A stretch of DNA of 5,588 nucleotides, taken from Candidatus Tariuqbacter arcticus. Lineage in GTDB: Bacteria; Electryoneota; Tariuqbacteria; Tariuqbacterales; Tariuqbacteraceae. Under the pieces are notes generated by a model that was not told the origin of the DNA, made no database searches, and saw only the letters and a list, made by a program, of their open reading frames with translations. Of the stretch, positions 1 through 5,588 are shown piece after piece. Position 1 is the first letter of the stretch, and every line of letters starts with the position of its first letter. Made by a program: the position numbers and the translations under genes. The stretch spans positions 1 to 5,588 of the forward strand of contig JABMRZ010000315.1 in assembly GCA_013202315.1 (NCBI GenBank). Reading direction: 5' to 3'.

Positions 1-18
1 AAATTTAAAATTCGAGCC

Positions 19-39
19 GATTCCGGACAAGCAGGAATG
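19..39. repeat. Short inverted repeat, possibly REP-like
   Basis: ATTCC at 20-24 and GGAAT at 34-38 form a five-base-pair stem around a nine-base loop, followed on the plus strand by GACG. The arrangement resembles the dispersed intergenic elements built on GTCATTCC...GGAATGAC found in many bacterial genomes, but the loop halves do not pair, so this would be a degenerate copy. Only one copy is visible here, so its dispersed nature is inference. Confidence 0.2.
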
Positions 40-140
40 ACGCAAAATAGAGGCAACGGTCAATCAAATCCCAGTTTGGGAGAAACCGTGCCACCACTTG
101 ATTAAAGGTGTCGACTGCGGAGAGTCGCCAGCACTGTGAA

Positions 141-164
141 ATATCGACAATTTTTTGTCGATGT
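141..164 (-). terminator. Hairpin just past the left coding remnant, weak terminator candidate
   Basis: ATCGACAA (143-150) and TTGTCGAT (155-162) are perfect reverse complements around a TTTT loop. One wobble pair and one A-T pair extend the stem outward to 141-164. It lies 15 bases beyond the stop codon of the minus-strand remnant at 180-428, where a terminator would be expected. Neither strand shows a proper U-run after the stem, so it is not a canonical intrinsic terminator. It could equally be an mRNA-end-stabilising hairpin or a protein site. Confidence 0.3.
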
Positions 165-179
165 CAGCGAAATAAGCGC

Positions 180-428
180 CTAATCAGCCTCCACTTTTGC
201 TCCGTATCTCAGATAGGCTCCAATCACATTGATATAGCCGACTGTAGTATCGCCATCCGCTGCCAGTCCTCTATAAATCTTTCCGCATAGAAACAAATCG
301 CCCGATGCTTCTTGATTGCTCAGGTTAATCGCAGCCACCTTCACTTTTGTATTGCTGTCAGGAACTTGTTGAGCAACAGAGTCCGTTGTTTCAGATGAAG
401 AGGTATCGTCGTTCTGTATGAATTTATA
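180..428 (-). pseudogene. C-terminal coding remnant, product not recognised
   Basis: A minus-strand frame is open from just after a TAA at 429-431 to a TAG at 180-182, about 82 codons. It reads like real protein: a Ser/Thr/Asp-rich linker (NDDTSSSETTDS), then VKVAAINLSNQEASGDL and a Gly/Tyr-rich end (GYINVIGAYLRYGAKVEAD). There is no ATG in frame. The first GTG is at 342-344, has no Shine-Dalgarno sequence and would give only 54 residues. By hand count GC is about 45-47%, higher than the neighbouring operon. I do not recognise the family. The best explanation is the 3' end of a gene that lost its 5' part, because its open frame starts close to the point where the frame at 4792-5013 can be joined to it. 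A short gene starting at the GTG cannot be excluded. Confidence 0.5.
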
Positions 429-436
429 TTAGCATT

Positions 437-455
437 TGAATACCCGCGTTATTCA
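437..455 (-). other. Hairpin 25 bases after the operon's last stop
   Basis: TGAATA (437-442) and TATTCA (450-455) are perfect reverse complements around a seven-base GC-rich loop. The hairpin follows the stop codon of the FlgO/LamG gene (481-483) on the transcribed strand. The stem is short and AT-rich and no U-run follows, so at best it is a weak transcript end or stability element. It may be chance. Confidence 0.2.
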
Positions 456-480
456 GCCCCTCTACCCTTCCCAAAAATGA

Positions 481-1608
481 TTATTGTTTAAGATTGTAAA
501 TCACTACATCATCAAAATATGCACGGGTGCAATAAGTACCAAGAAAAAACATGCCATGCTTATATTTTTGAATTTCCGGATCCATTATATTTATCATTTC
601 TTCTCCATTGAGAAAGCACTTAATAGTTGCGCCCTTTAGCACCACTCTAATGTCATACCAAACGCCTTCATTAATTGATATTTGCCGCATCGTATCCTCA
701 ATATTTCTATATTTTACACTTTTTCCGGTGACAGCCAGGAGGTTAAGGTAAGTCTGCAGAACCGATGTCCTGTTTCCACCAGCTCCAATGTTCCAGATTA
801 GGGCGTCTCCATTCTCTTTCAATTTAACTCCGATGCAGAAACCTGATTCACCATCAATTTTTTGTGCTTTCAAGCGAATCTCACACCCAGCCCAATTCAT
901 TTGCCCGGCGGTTATCATTGAAAAAACGGTTTTGTCATTTTGGGTGAGCATACCCTCAACAATTAACCACTCACCACGCTTTGCGTGCCAATCGGTTCCG
1001 ATTATTTCTCGATCAAAGCTATCCATTAATAATTTAGTGCCTTGTAGTTCAGTTTTCGCTGATTCTGTAGTTCTACGAACTGGTTGTGCGAACTTGCCCA
1101 TCAGTGAAATGATAGTCTCGTCTTTTTCAATTTTTGCGGAAGCTACTGCGAATAAAGAACCATCAATAGTTGATATCAATCTGGCATTAATCTTGATGCA
1201 TGTACTCAAATCGGTGATAGTTCCGGTTGCAATTGCATCAACCCCAAGGATTTTTCCAACTGCTATCGCCGATTCTGGGTCTATAAGCCCACTCAAGGAC
1301 AATCCTTGTTCGCTAAGAACCCTATTAAGCAATTGTCTTTCTATTACTTGAAATCTATTAGTCATGAAAAGTCTAGTTATGAGTTCTTCAGAGATATATT
1401 TACCCAACTCTGTAATAGTTCCATCAAGGTTTGAACATTCAAGCACAGCGATCTTCTGCTTATTATTTGCATTAAGGTTTTCAACTATCTGGTTAGTTAA
1501 ATGTTGTAAGCCGGTGTCAATATCTAACAACTTGCTTTGTGCTTTGGCATTGTTGAAAAATACCCAAAACAATAGGATATATACTAATTTAGTAAAAATA
1601 TATTTCAT
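481..1608 (-). CDS. Exported FlgO/CsgG-like protein with C-terminal LamG/DUF1080-like domain
   Basis: This 375-residue protein begins with a Sec signal peptide (residues 1-23: Lys at 2 and 7, a hydrophobic core, cleavage probably after AKA). No lipobox cysteine is present. Residues about 32-170 match the FlgO/CsgG-like fold: KIAVLECSNLDG near 52-63, then ELGKYISEELITRL, FQVIERQLLNRVLSEQ, and LGVDAIATGTITD followed by INARLISTIDGSL. In known families this fold serves outer-membrane-associated assembly factors such as FlgO and the curli secretion pore CsgG. Residues about 193-373 look like a concanavalin-type beta-sandwich of the LamG/DUF1080 kind (DSFDREIIGTDWHAKRGEW, GFCIGVKL, GVWYDIRVVLKG, YFDDVVIYN), a fold that often binds glycans. 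The ATG at 1608 has AGGAG at 1616-1620, seven bases upstream. It starts 30 bases after the stop of the VWA/OmpA gene and is almost certainly co-transcribed with it. The domain calls are pattern-based; the function is unknown. Confidence 0.9.
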   Translation of the reverse strand: MKYIFTKLVYILLFWVFFNNAKAQSKLLDIDTGLQHLTNQIVENLNANNKQKIAVLECSNLDGTITELGKYISEELITRLFMTNRFQVIERQLLNRVLSEQGLSLSGLIDPESAIAVGKILGVDAIATGTITDLSTCIKINARLISTIDGSLFAVASAKIEKDETIISLMGKFAQPVRRTTESAKTELQGTKLLMDSFDREIIGTDWHAKRGEWLIVEGMLTQNDKTVFSMITAGQMNWAGCEIRLKAQKIDGESGFCIGVKLKENGDALIWNIGAGGNRTSVLQTYLNLLAVTGKSVKYRNIEDTMRQISINEGVWYDIRVVLKGATIKCFLNGEEMINIMDPEIQKYKHGMFFLGTYCTRAYFDDVVIYNLKQ

Positions 1609-1638
1609 AATATTACTCCTCAGATAGTTTTTATTATC

Positions 1639-4602
1639 CTACAAGATTTTCATTTCGACTCTACGGTTAAGAGCCCTTCCTTCTTCGGTTATATTATCTG
1701 AAATCGGAATCTTCGAACCATAACCTTTAATGACAATATTTTTCAAAGGGACCTCATGTTCCTTTAAATAACGGGATACTCGCAAGGCGCGGTTCATAGA
1801 TAGTTGTTGATTGAAATCCTCATCACCGATATTATCAGTATGACCTGAAATCTCGACCCTTAGATCCTGATTGTCTTTAAAGAACTTTACTGCTTCATTC
1901 AAAGTAGGAATCGATTCCGGACGGAGCTCACTACTGCTAAAATCGAAAAGTACATTTTGCAGGGTTATTTTAGAACCCTTCTTAATCATTACTAAATCTA
2001 ATGTCTCTTCTATGTTTGCCGCGGTAATAACATTTCTATAATCGAGGTTTAAAGTTGCAGGCAGGTATCCTGACAAATTAGCAGTTAAAGTATATTGCTT
2101 GCCCAAAGGCAAATCCAACTTAAATTTACCGTCTGAATCAGGGCAGCATTCTGCAAATACTTCTAATGAAGGAAGTTGGTATGCAGTTATTTTCACCGAC
2201 TTATTCAATTCAGCGGGTATCCCTTGAAGAGTGCCATCCACTATTACCTTTGCTTTCTCTTTCAAAGTCAAATATTCCTCCTCAATAATACTATATTCCA
2301 TTGTAAGATCGTCTTTACGCAACAATAAATCTTGGTAGACATCTAAAGCTGCTTTCTGATTGTTCATCTGTTCATAGCAGCTAGCCAGGTTCATCAAAGC
2401 AGGAATGGCAAAGGTGGATAAAGGGTATTGTTCCAATAATTTTCGAAGGGTTTCAGCCTGTTTTTCCATATCACCCATCTCAGAATAAACCTGTGCGCTG
2501 TGATACAAAGCCCTATCACTAATACCCAGAACTTGATAATCTTTATAAACCGACTTTGTAATCAGTAAAGCTTGTTCTAATTTACCTTCATTTACCATTT
2601 CTGTTGCCATTGTTAAAAATTTATTTGGCAAATCCTTTGAAGTCTCCCACTGTTTGTCAGACATTATTTGTAGCAGCAAGGGATCGTTCGGCTCTCGTTC
2701 CAATACCTTGAGCTGGTATTCAGGAGTTTTACTAAGAGTCAATTCATTAAATTGGATTTCAGCCTGCCGTAAAATGACACCATCAACTTCCGCCTTTTCA
2801 AGCAGGGTCTTGAGTAGCAAGGAAGCCTTTTCCGGCATGTATAGATTCTTCCAACAAATATTGGCTTGAAGCAGTAGGGCTTGGTCTTCATACGATGAAC
2901 CTGGTAATAATATCAGTAATTCATCAAGTGTTTCCGCCGCTAATAGGTTTTTTTTCATTAGGGATTGTGTCAGGGCCAATTGATAGTAGAGTTGGTCTCC
3001 AATTTCTAATGATAAATACTGCTCTTTATGATTTAGAAGGAGTTGTTCAGCTTTTTCTAATTCACCCTGTTTCGTGTACAATTCAGCCAATTGCAGAATG
3101 GATTGACCATATTTATCACTCTCTCGATATTGTTGCCCAATAGTCTGCAGCAATATTTCTGCTTCATTATAATTGCCCCTTTCACAATCGGCGAAAGCCA
3201 GCTCAATCAGACAATCATCACTGTAGCGACTCCAAGGATAGACTTGCACGAGTTCCCTACATAAAGATAATGCAGTGTCTGGAAATTCGTTGGATTTATT
3301 CCATTGAATTAATTTCCATAATTGTTCATCAGCCGCTATTGAATTTGGATGCTGCAGTAGAAACTCTTTATAATAATCATTAATATCTATTGCGTTTGTA
3401 GTCTCGGCTCTTTTAATCCGAAGTAAGTTAGACCGCTCCAAGCTGAACATGCTTTTTGAATTATTGAAATACCTTATTATTTCATTCGTAATTGTATCTT
3501 CATCCCGCTTAATACTTTCCTTGGCGAGTAAATAGTAAACCTCGTCTCGATAACTACCATAAGTCTTTTTTATTGATTTTTTTGATTCAAGCTTTAGTGT
3601 ATCCACCAGTGAAAGCTGTCTTCGAAAAGTAATAAATTGTCTTCTTTCTAGTGAAATAGTTAAATCCGTTTTTGCACGAATGATTGAATTTTCATCATAA
3701 ATAGCAATGGAAATTGTTCCTCTTGAAGGTACCTCCAAATTTGATCCTTTAAATCGACATTTGAATTTGAGTTGACGATTTATTTTGGTGAGCATATCGA
3801 AGTAAATATCCGAGAGTTCGGTTGGATTATCCGAGGCAGCGAATTGTCCTTTAGATTGTTTGGCGATGTTCCTGCCAGAAGAACTTCTGACCGCTCCTTC
3901 ACTAAAGTCTATGAAGTAAAAAGGGATACCAGAGTCAGCAGCACGTTTTTGCAGAGATTTATACCGGGTTCGGCTTCCCACATCCTCTCCATCAGTTAAA
4001 ACGACAATCGATTTTTGCCCTTCCTCTGTGAAACCATCAAAGTAGGTCAATGCGTGAAAACAGGCGTCATTAAGATATGTTTTATTAGTTAAATTTCTGA
4101 AATAGTTCTTTTTTTTGAGATAGTAGAATGAATCAGTGATAGGTATCAGGATTTCGGTATGCCAAAGTTGACCCAAAAGATGTTCCTGAAAATATAGCTC
4201 ATCAAATAAATGCTCCTGAAAACATATTACTCCAACATGGGAATCCTTTCTTAAGCCTTCGAGAAATATCTTAATAGCCTGCCGCACATGATGAATTTTA
4301 CCTTTCATCGATGAGCTATTGTCAACCACCATAATAATATCGCTTTCTTGGTTGACAATAAGATTAAATTGTCCCTCATTCAAGACTTCGCATTCGTTTT
4401 CATCCCATTTGACTTCAATCTTCCACTGTTTGATATCATGCGGGGTCAGTTCAAGTGCGTTTTCGGCGAATAAATAGAGATTGAAATCAGGCCAATCGCG
4501 GTTTTCCACACCAAATATGGTTGGATTGACTAGATTCTCTCCGAAGGAAATGGTATGGAAATTTGCGAGAAATATCAAACCAATAATTAGTCGTTTATTC
4601 AA
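1639..4602 (-). CDS. Exported VWA-TPR-OmpA scaffold protein
   Basis: This is 987 residues from the TTG at 4602. A signal peptide (1-21, MNKRLIIGLIFLANF, ending SFG) has no lipobox. A von Willebrand A domain (about 87-275) has an intact metal site: DNSSS at 94-98 (DxSxS), Thr175 in KTYLNDA, and Asp204 in VVLTDGED. TPR-like helical repeats fill about 405-765 (for example AELYTKQGELEKAEQLL and LASCYEQMNNQKAALDVY). Residues 785-870 look like a carboxypeptidase-regulatory-like beta domain (DSDGKFKLDLPLGKQYTL). Residues 880-987 are an OmpA C-terminal domain with GHTDN and the full NxxLSxxRAxxVxxxL pattern (Asn931 to Leu946). Asp923 and Arg938 match the two residues that bind diaminopimelate in OmpA, so peptidoglycan binding is likely. 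The TPR, beta-domain and OmpA order recalls the T9SS subunit PorE, which has a beta-propeller rather than VWA. An ATG at 4617 would give 992 residues but lacks a ribosome site. The gene is first in an operon with the FlgO/LamG gene. Confidence 0.93.
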   Translation of the reverse strand: MNKRLIIGLIFLANFHTISFGENLVNPTIFGVENRDWPDFNLYLFAENALELTPHDIKQWKIEVKWDENECEVLNEGQFNLIVNQESDIIMVVDNSSSMKGKIHHVRQAIKIFLEGLRKDSHVGVICFQEHLFDELYFQEHLLGQLWHTEILIPITDSFYYLKKKNYFRNLTNKTYLNDACFHALTYFDGFTEEGQKSIVVLTDGEDVGSRTRYKSLQKRAADSGIPFYFIDFSEGAVRSSSGRNIAKQSKGQFAASDNPTELSDIYFDMLTKINRQLKFKCRFKGSNLEVPSRGTISIAIYDENSIIRAKTDLTISLERRQFITFRRQLSLVDTLKLESKKSIKKTYGSYRDEVYYLLAKESIKRDEDTITNEIIRYFNNSKSMFSLERSNLLRIKRAETTNAIDINDYYKEFLLQHPNSIAADEQLWKLIQWNKSNEFPDTALSLCRELVQVYPWSRYSDDCLIELAFADCERGNYNEAEILLQTIGQQYRESDKYGQSILQLAELYTKQGELEKAEQLLLNHKEQYLSLEIGDQLYYQLALTQSLMKKNLLAAETLDELLILLPGSSYEDQALLLQANICWKNLYMPEKASLLLKTLLEKAEVDGVILRQAEIQFNELTLSKTPEYQLKVLEREPNDPLLLQIMSDKQWETSKDLPNKFLTMATEMVNEGKLEQALLITKSVYKDYQVLGISDRALYHSAQVYSEMGDMEKQAETLRKLLEQYPLSTFAIPALMNLASCYEQMNNQKAALDVYQDLLLRKDDLTMEYSIIEEEYLTLKEKAKVIVDGTLQGIPAELNKSVKITAYQLPSLEVFAECCPDSDGKFKLDLPLGKQYTLTANLSGYLPATLNLDYRNVITAANIEETLDLVMIKKGSKITLQNVLFDFSSSELRPESIPTLNEAVKFFKDNQDLRVEISGHTDNIGDEDFNQQLSMNRALRVSRYLKEHEVPLKNIVIKGYGSKIPISDNITEEGRALNRRVEMKIL
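4162..4221 (-). repeat. 30-base in-frame tandem duplication inside the VWA domain
   Basis: Two adjacent 30-base units encode FQEHLFDELY (residues 128-137) and FQEHLLGQLW (138-147). At DNA level the first half of each unit matches closely on the plus strand (TGCTCCTGAAAACAT at 4211 and TGTTCCTGAAAATAT at 4181). The copies follow the VGVICF beta-strand of the VWA domain, so the duplication lengthens a surface segment and leaves the frame and metal-site residues intact. Confidence 0.6.
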
Positions 4603-4609
4603 TTCGTGT

Positions 4610-4615
4610 ACCTCC
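4610..4615 (-). promoter_or_regulatory. Shine-Dalgarno GGAGGT that fixes a TTG start for the VWA/OmpA gene
   Basis: On the minus strand GGAGGT lies seven bases before the TTG at 4602-4600. The competing ATG at 4617-4615 overlaps this motif and has only an A-rich stretch upstream, with no purine-rich ribosome site. Starting at TTG also removes the acidic prefix MEVHE and leaves a textbook signal peptide beginning MNKR. Confidence 0.7.
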
Positions 4616-4670
4616 ATTTTTGAATTTGAATCATGATACTGAACAGGATTTTAAGCACTTTAAGTAACTT

Positions 4671-4676
4671 ATTATA
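4671..4676 (-). promoter_or_regulatory. Candidate -10 element TATAAT for the operon
   Basis: A perfect TATAAT on the minus strand lies 69 bases before the TTG start, implying a leader of about 60 bases. At 15-17 base spacing there is no good -35 hexamer (the sequence reads ATTTTG or similar), which would fit activator dependence or a different sigma factor consensus. The region is so AT-rich that a chance match is possible. Confidence 0.4.
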
Positions 4677-4685
4677 TTTTAGTAT

Positions 4686-4714
4686 ATTAATACAAAATGA
4701 TTAGTGGTATTAAT
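4686..4714. promoter_or_regulatory. 8-base inverted repeat flanking the -35 region, candidate operator
   Basis: ATTAATAC (4686-4693) and GTATTAAT (4707-4714) are perfect reverse complements separated by 13 bases, so their centres are 21 bases apart, about two helical turns on the same DNA face. They bracket the -35 position expected for the TATAAT at 4671-4676. This is the geometry of a dimeric regulator site. No regulator gene is in the window, and AT-rich sequence raises the odds of chance. Confidence 0.35.
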
Positions 4715-4755
4715 TAATTATTGTATCCAAAATCGCTATCTTCTTAATTTTGCAA

Positions 4756-4782
4756 ATTACATTTAATTTTTAATAATGTCAA
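4756..4782 (-). promoter_or_regulatory. Second promoter candidate, TTGACA with TGTAAT
   Basis: A perfect TTGACA (minus strand, 4782-4777) is followed after 15 bases by TGTAAT (4761-4756), five of six matches to the -10 consensus. It would give a leader of roughly 150 bases for the VWA/OmpA gene. The spacer is two bases short of optimal. It could be an alternative to, or act together with, the TATAAT nearer the gene. Confidence 0.3.
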
Positions 4783-4791
4783 GTATTTAAT

Positions 4792-5013
4792 TTAGAATCT
4801 TTCAGGACATTGTTCCAACTGGACATTGAATTCCTGCACCGCCCCCAATCCAACCGGCGCATAGAAAGTCTTGATGTGGTCAGTCTGATTATCCACAATA
4901 TCGCTGGCTTTTCCCCCCAGGACCCAGGCGAGTTTTTCAATGGCGCTTTCCATCAGTACGATTTCCAAAGTGCAGCCGCCTCCGATCAATTCACCTATGA
5001 AGACAGCACAGAA
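4792..5013 (-). pseudogene. Coding remnant with its 5' end lost, product not recognised
   Basis: A minus-strand frame runs from just after a TAA at 5014-5016 to a TAA at 4792-4794, about 73 codons. It reads as protein (ELIGGGCTLEIVLMESAIEK, then LAWVLGGKASDIVDN and GLGAVQEFNVQLEQCPERF), with many codons starting in G and few rare codons. The opposite plus frame is also open but looks less coding. Candidate starts (TTG at 4989, ATG at 4953) have no well-spaced ribosome site. GC is 45-55% by hand count, against 15-22% immediately to the left. The segment TLEIVLMESAIEKLAWVLGG faintly recalls phage tail-tube-like proteins; that is a weak impression only. The last codon before the stop is where this frame can be joined in frame to the remnant at 180-428. 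Confidence 0.45.
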
Positions 5014-5076
5014 TTATTGGAAAATATACCGGGAAAGCCGGGCGGCAGTAATTCGAATATTGCATCCAATTCTTCA

Positions 5077-5588
5077 ATGCATTTCAAATTCAGAAAGAGG
5101 ACGCAATATCTGTATCCCATTGTAATAGACACTATAAATATTGAAGGAATAGTTCCGGAAGCAGGAGATGAAATCGGCGTTTTCATGTGGGATACTCTAT
5201 GCGTTGGCGCAAAGGTCTATGATGGAAGCGGCAGTATAATAATAACTGCCTGGCAGGATGAGATAAACACTCCCGCAATAACGGACGGTTACATTGATTA
5301 TGAAACTATGTCATTTAAATATTGGGATACTTCAGATGAAGAAGAATTTGACATTACCTTGAGTTATTCCATAGCTTCAGCGGGGGATGAAGCAAATAAG
5401 ACCTACACCACAAACCCGGTATTCGGTCTGAAAAACTATGCGAAAATTACATTCTGCGGTAATCCAAATATAGCTGTTCCGGCAAATTTTACTCTTCATC
5501 AAAACTATCCCAATCCCTTCAACCCTATTACCAACCTAAGATTCGAATTACCGGAAGTATCAAATGTCAAATTGAATGTCTATAATAT
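5077..5588 (+). pseudogene. C-terminal part of a T9SS-secreted protein, no N-terminus, runs off the right edge
   Basis: The translation from about 5077 contains a secreted-protein module (YPIVIDTINIEGIV, GDEIGVFMWDTLCVGAKVYD, then AW, DGY and FKYWD motifs) of a kind common in FCB-group extracellular proteins. From about 5473 it passes into a type IX sorting tail: NYPNPFNP at 5503-5526 followed by LRFELPEVSNVKLNVYN, cut by the window end. Such tails direct proteins through the T9SS after Sec export. The ATG at 5077 lies inside the conserved module and has no ribosome site. Convincing coding sequence extends upstream to about 4990, and the frame is open back to 4777, but neither start region encodes a signal peptide. 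A T9SS substrate needs one, so the gene appears to have lost its 5' part. The break, or an assembly join, is near 4990-5040. If the upstream frame were truly used, this would be an unusual intact gene. Confidence 0.7.

Noticed and set aside
5..163. Minus-strand open frame of about 52 codons ending in FASFLLVRNRLEF
   Set aside because: It has no start codon with a ribosome site, crosses the hairpin at 141-164 and the inverted repeat near 20-38, and is short enough to be chance.
108..290. Plus-strand frame of 60 codons
   Set aside because: It has a Cys- and Ile-rich, low-quality translation, and most of it is antisense to the better coding frame at 180-428.
788..1627. Two plus-strand open frames (788-1351 and 1364-1627)
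   Set aside because: They lie antisense within the FlgO/LamG gene, have no ribosome sites and no recognisable protein features, and the minus frame is clearly the coding one.
2654..3999. Three plus-strand open frames (2654-2869, 2895-3143, 3772-3999)
   Set aside because: All are antisense within the VWA/OmpA gene, whose domain motifs are continuous through these positions.
424..4794. A transposon carrying the operon, with AATTTA (421-426 and 4789-4794) as a target duplication
   Set aside because: There is no transposase or integrase gene and no convincing terminal inverted repeats, and six-base AT-only matches are expected by chance in such AT-rich sequence.
4940..5186. Plus-strand frame 4940-5125 and minus-strand frame 4995-5186
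   Set aside because: Both are out of frame with the T9SS-tail protein, which explains the coding signal from about 4990 onward. Neither shows motifs or ribosome sites.

Overview
The window most likely comes from a bacterium of the Fibrobacteres-Chlorobi-Bacteroidetes (FCB) assemblage or a related candidate phylum. The main clue is a type IX secretion (T9SS) sorting tail with the NYPNPFNP signature at the right edge, preceded by a secreted-protein module typical of that group. The genes are AT-rich and gram-negative in character: Sec signal peptides, an OmpA-type peptidoglycan-binding domain and a FlgO/CsgG-like domain. No species can be named from this sequence alone.

Layout. Positions 1-480 hold no intact gene: a small inverted repeat, a hairpin, and a minus-strand coding remnant (180-428) with no credible start. 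Positions 481-4602 are a two-gene minus-strand operon, transcribed right to left. The upstream gene encodes a 987-residue exported protein with a von Willebrand A domain, a long TPR-like region, a carboxypeptidase-regulatory-like beta domain and an OmpA C-terminal domain. After a 30-base gap comes a 375-residue exported protein joining a FlgO/CsgG-like domain to a LamG/DUF1080-like beta-sandwich. Positions 4618-4791 are extremely AT-rich and hold the operon's likely promoter, with an inverted repeat flanking the -35 region. Positions 4792-5013 hold a second minus-strand coding remnant, and from about 4990 to the right edge a plus-strand T9SS substrate lacks its N-terminus.

How the genes may work together. 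The upstream protein is built as a periplasmic or outer-membrane scaffold anchored to peptidoglycan by its OmpA domain, with TPRs for protein contacts and a metal-site VWA domain for ligand binding. Its TPR, beta-domain and OmpA portion resembles the T9SS component PorE (PG1058), with VWA instead of a beta-propeller. Its partner carries a fold used by outer-membrane assembly factors plus a glycan-binding-like fold. Together they look like an uncharacterised cell-envelope module; this is inference from domains.

The most striking structural observation is that the two minus-strand remnants on either side of the operon join in frame at a shared GAAT. This suggests the operon and its promoter sit in, or replaced, the middle of an older gene.
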